DNA from: Clostridia bacterium
GTDB taxonomy: Bacteria; Bacillota; Clostridia; Oscillospirales; CAG-272
DNA: 33,874 nt
Reading direction: 5' to 3'
NCBI GenBank assembly: GCA_017455185.1
Contig: JAFTBN010000008.1
Coordinates: 1 to 33,874 of the forward strand
The translations under genes and the position numbers were made by a program. The notes beneath the pieces are model-generated. The model saw only the letters and a program-made list of their open reading frames with translations. It ran no database searches and was not told where the DNA came from. Positions 30,578 through 33,874 of this stretch are shown piece by piece. Position 1 is the first letter of the stretch; each line of letters begins with the position of its first letter.

Positions 30578-31196
30578 AGAAGAGAAGAAGACAGCGCAGG
30601 AACAGGAAGAGGAAGTGAAGGAGCCCGAACAAAAGACGGCCCCCGAGCCCCGGACAGATTCATCCAAGGAGGGACAGGAAAAGTCCCGGGACCGCAAGAT
30701 GCGGGAAAAGGAAAAGGACAAACGGATCCGGGAACTGGAAGCGTCTTTGCTGGGAGCCGAAGGAAAGGTTCAGAAGCGGGACGAAATGCTGCAGGCGGGC
30801 CAGGAGAAACTGGACCGGCTGCTTGCCGAATTCGACAATTACAAAAAGCGGACGCAAAAGGAAAAGGAAGCCGTGCACGACGAAACCGTCGGCGAGATTT
30901 TCTCGCAGCTTCTGCCGATTCTGGACAACCTGGAACGGGCCGCTGCCTATACCGACGCCGGAGACGTGGCCAAGGGCGTGCAGATGACGCTGACCGCTTT
31001 CCGCGCCGTAATGGAGAAATACGACGTGCACGAAGTCGGCGCGCCGGGCGAGCCGTTCAATCCCGAATGGCACAACGCGGTGGCGCACATCGAAAGCGAG
31101 GACTTCGGAGAGAACGTCATTGCCGCGATTTACCAGAAAGGGTATCGCGTCGGAACCAGAATCATCCGCCCTGCCATGGTGCAGATCGCGAACTGA
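30570..31196 (+). CDS. grpE: Nucleotide exchange factor GrpE
   Basis: A 208-residue co-chaperone that releases ADP from DnaK. The N-terminal third is a highly charged, Glu/Lys-rich disordered part. A long coiled-coil follows (about 55-105, RIRELEASLLGAEGKVQKRD), then LLAEFDNYKKRTQKEKE, the four-helix part LLPILDNLERAA, and the C-terminal beta-domain with EVGAPGEPFNPEWHNAV and the family-typical VLQKGYR-like stretch IYQKGYRVGTRIIRPAMVQIAN. It overlaps hrcA by 8 nt, which indicates coupled translation, and lies 47 bp before dnaK. Confidence 0.97.
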   Translation: MDEEEKKTAQEQEEEVKEPEQKTAPEPRTDSSKEGQEKSRDRKMREKEKDKRIRELEASLLGAEGKVQKRDEMLQAGQEKLDRLLAEFDNYKKRTQKEKEAVHDETVGEIFSQLLPILDNLERAAAYTDAGDVAKGVQMTLTAFRAVMEKYDVHEVGAPGEPFNPEWHNAVAHIESEDFGENVIAAIYQKGYRVGTRIIRPAMVQIAN

Positions 31197-31219
31197 TTGC
31201 ATACATTTGTAAATTATAG

Positions 31220-33091
<1,872 letters not shown>

Positions 33092-33100
33092 TGAGGGTTT

Positions 33101-33149
33101 TGCGTGCGATGAGGATGGGGAAAGCGTCAAGGCGCTTTCCCCGTACGCA
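33101..33149 (+). promoter_or_regulatory. Hairpin between dnaK and dnaJ
   Basis: A 10-bp stem GGGGAAAGCG/CGCTTTCCCC (33117-33126 with 33133-33142) is extended by TGCGTGC/GTACGCA (33101-33107 with 33143-33149) across a bulge. No T-run follows, so it more likely sets RNA stability or processing than full termination. Confidence 0.65.
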
Positions 33150-33180
33150 GTCATGAAGAATCTTCGCGGAAGGTAAAAAT

Positions 33181-33874
33181 ATGGCAGAGAAGAGAGATTA
33201 TTACGAAGTATTGGGATTGAAGAAGGGCGCGGATGCGGCCTCCATCAAAAAAGCCTTCCATGAAATGGCCAAGAAGTATCATCCGGATTTGCATCCCGGC
33301 GACAAGGAAGCCGAAGAACATTTCAAGGAGATCAACGAGGCATATGCCGTTTTGTCAGATCCCGAGAAAAAGCAGCTGTACGATCAGTACGGTCATGCCG
33401 CGTTCGATCAGACGCAGGGCGGAGGCCCGAACGGCCCGGGCGGCCCGGGCGGATTCGGCGGATTTGAAGGCGGATTCAACTTCGACGATATATTGAATAT
33501 GTTTACCGGCGGATTCGGTTCGCAGGGCCAGCGTGAGCGCAATGCGAGCGGGGAGGATATCCACGCCACTATGACGATTACGCTCGAGGAATTGGTGTTC
33601 GGTACGCAAAAGGAAATCCGCTACCAGCGTCTTTGCGTCTGCAAGAACTGCTCGGGCAGCGGCGCCAAACCGGGAACCGACATCAGGACCTGCTCCAAAT
33701 GCCACGGAACCGGCCGGGTTAAAACCCGCCGTCAGAGTTTGTTCGGCTACGTGGAGAGTGTGGGCGCATGCGACGCCTGCAGGGGCAAAGGGAAGATCAT
33801 CTCGACGCCTTGCGAGAGATGCCGCGGCGCGGGACTGGTCAAAGAGGATACGACGGTCAACGTCACCCTCTCGC
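33181..33874 (+). CDS. dnaJ: Chaperone DnaJ (Hsp40), 3' end outside window
   Basis: The visible 231 codons hold the J-domain (RDYYEVLGLKKGADAASIKKAF, with HPD in KKYHPDLHPGD near residue 35), a Gly/Phe-rich linker (about 75-115), and the zinc-finger domain with all four repeats: CKNCSGSG, CSKCHGTG, CDACRGKG and CERCRGAG. DnaJ stimulates DnaK ATP hydrolysis and delivers substrates. It is a full-type (class A) DnaJ, cut by the window edge just at the start of the C-terminal substrate-binding region. GGAAGG lies before the ATG. It is fourth in the heat-shock operon. Confidence 0.97.
   Translation, partial: MAEKRDYYEVLGLKKGADAASIKKAFHEMAKKYHPDLHPGDKEAEEHFKEINEAYAVLSDPEKKQLYDQYGHAAFDQTQGGGPNGPGGPGGFGGFEGGFNFDDILNMFTGGFGSQGQRERNASGEDIHATMTITLEELVFGTQKEIRYQRLCVCKNCSGSGAKPGTDIRTCSKCHGTGRVKTRRQSLFGYVESVGACDACRGKGKIISTPCERCRGAGLVKEDTTVNVTLS

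Overview
The window reads as chromosomal DNA of an anaerobic clostridial Bacillota, most likely an Oscillospiraceae/Ruminococcaceae-type gut organism. The evidence is the set of genes and signals. There is a CIRCE-controlled hrcA-grpE-dnaK-dnaJ operon, a long-form HPF, a feoA-feoA-feoB cluster with a Cys-rich FeoB partner, diacyl-lipoprotein signal peptides, a clostridial-type MurD, and mostly sigma-A-like promoters with 16-17 bp spacers. Base composition is moderately GC-rich inside genes. It drops in two places, next to an IS remnant at the left edge and around 17.9-18.5 kb. No 16S rRNA or other decisive taxonomic marker is present, so the assignment is inference.

Layout. 1-0.4 kb: the tail of an ISAs1-type transposase. 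0.4-4.2 kb: HU, then the ferrous-iron uptake operon feoA1-feoA2-feoB-small Cys-rich protein, with two near-identical inverted-repeat operators in its leader. 4.2-5.2 kb (minus strand): KDPG aldolase and secG, each with its own terminator. 5.2-7.85 kb: a three-gene polar/basic amino-acid ABC importer. 7.9-10.7 kb: a translationally coupled pair, a phytoene-desaturase-like flavoprotein plus a flavin/NAD(P)H reductase with a fused [2Fe-2S] domain. 10.8-13.2 kb: tRNA-Ser(GGA) and a GH36-like alpha-galactosidase. 13.3-14.15 kb: a YugP-family membrane protein whose zinc-binding HExxH motif is gone. 14.2-17.9 kb (minus strand): hpf, a Gfo/Idh oxidoreductase and a divergent type IIA topoisomerase B subunit. 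17.9-18.5 kb: a hairpin-rich, lower-GC stretch without genes. 18.6-20.1 kb: an orphan ABC solute-binding lipoprotein. 20.4-23.5 kb: a membrane EAL phosphodiesterase followed by a membrane GGDEF cyclase. 23.8-28.85 kb: murD, an aluminium-resistance/methionine-gamma-lyase-like PLP enzyme, a duplicated PsbP/DcrB-like lipoprotein and a cysteine desulfurase. 29.0-29.2 kb: a small membrane protein. 29.4 kb to the end: the heat-shock operon, with dnaJ cut by the window edge.

Most of the content is core metabolism and housekeeping. The items most worth a second look are the catalytically dead YugP paralogue, the orphan topoisomerase B subunit with an altered TOPRIM neighbourhood, the self-contained flavoprotein/reductase redox pair, the FeoB with a long acidic loop, the paired operators before feoA, and three unexplained structured non-coding stretches (about 18.2-18.45 kb, 20.16-20.26 kb and 23.55-23.75 kb). 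I did not find an obvious defence system, CRISPR array, prophage or secondary-metabolite cluster.
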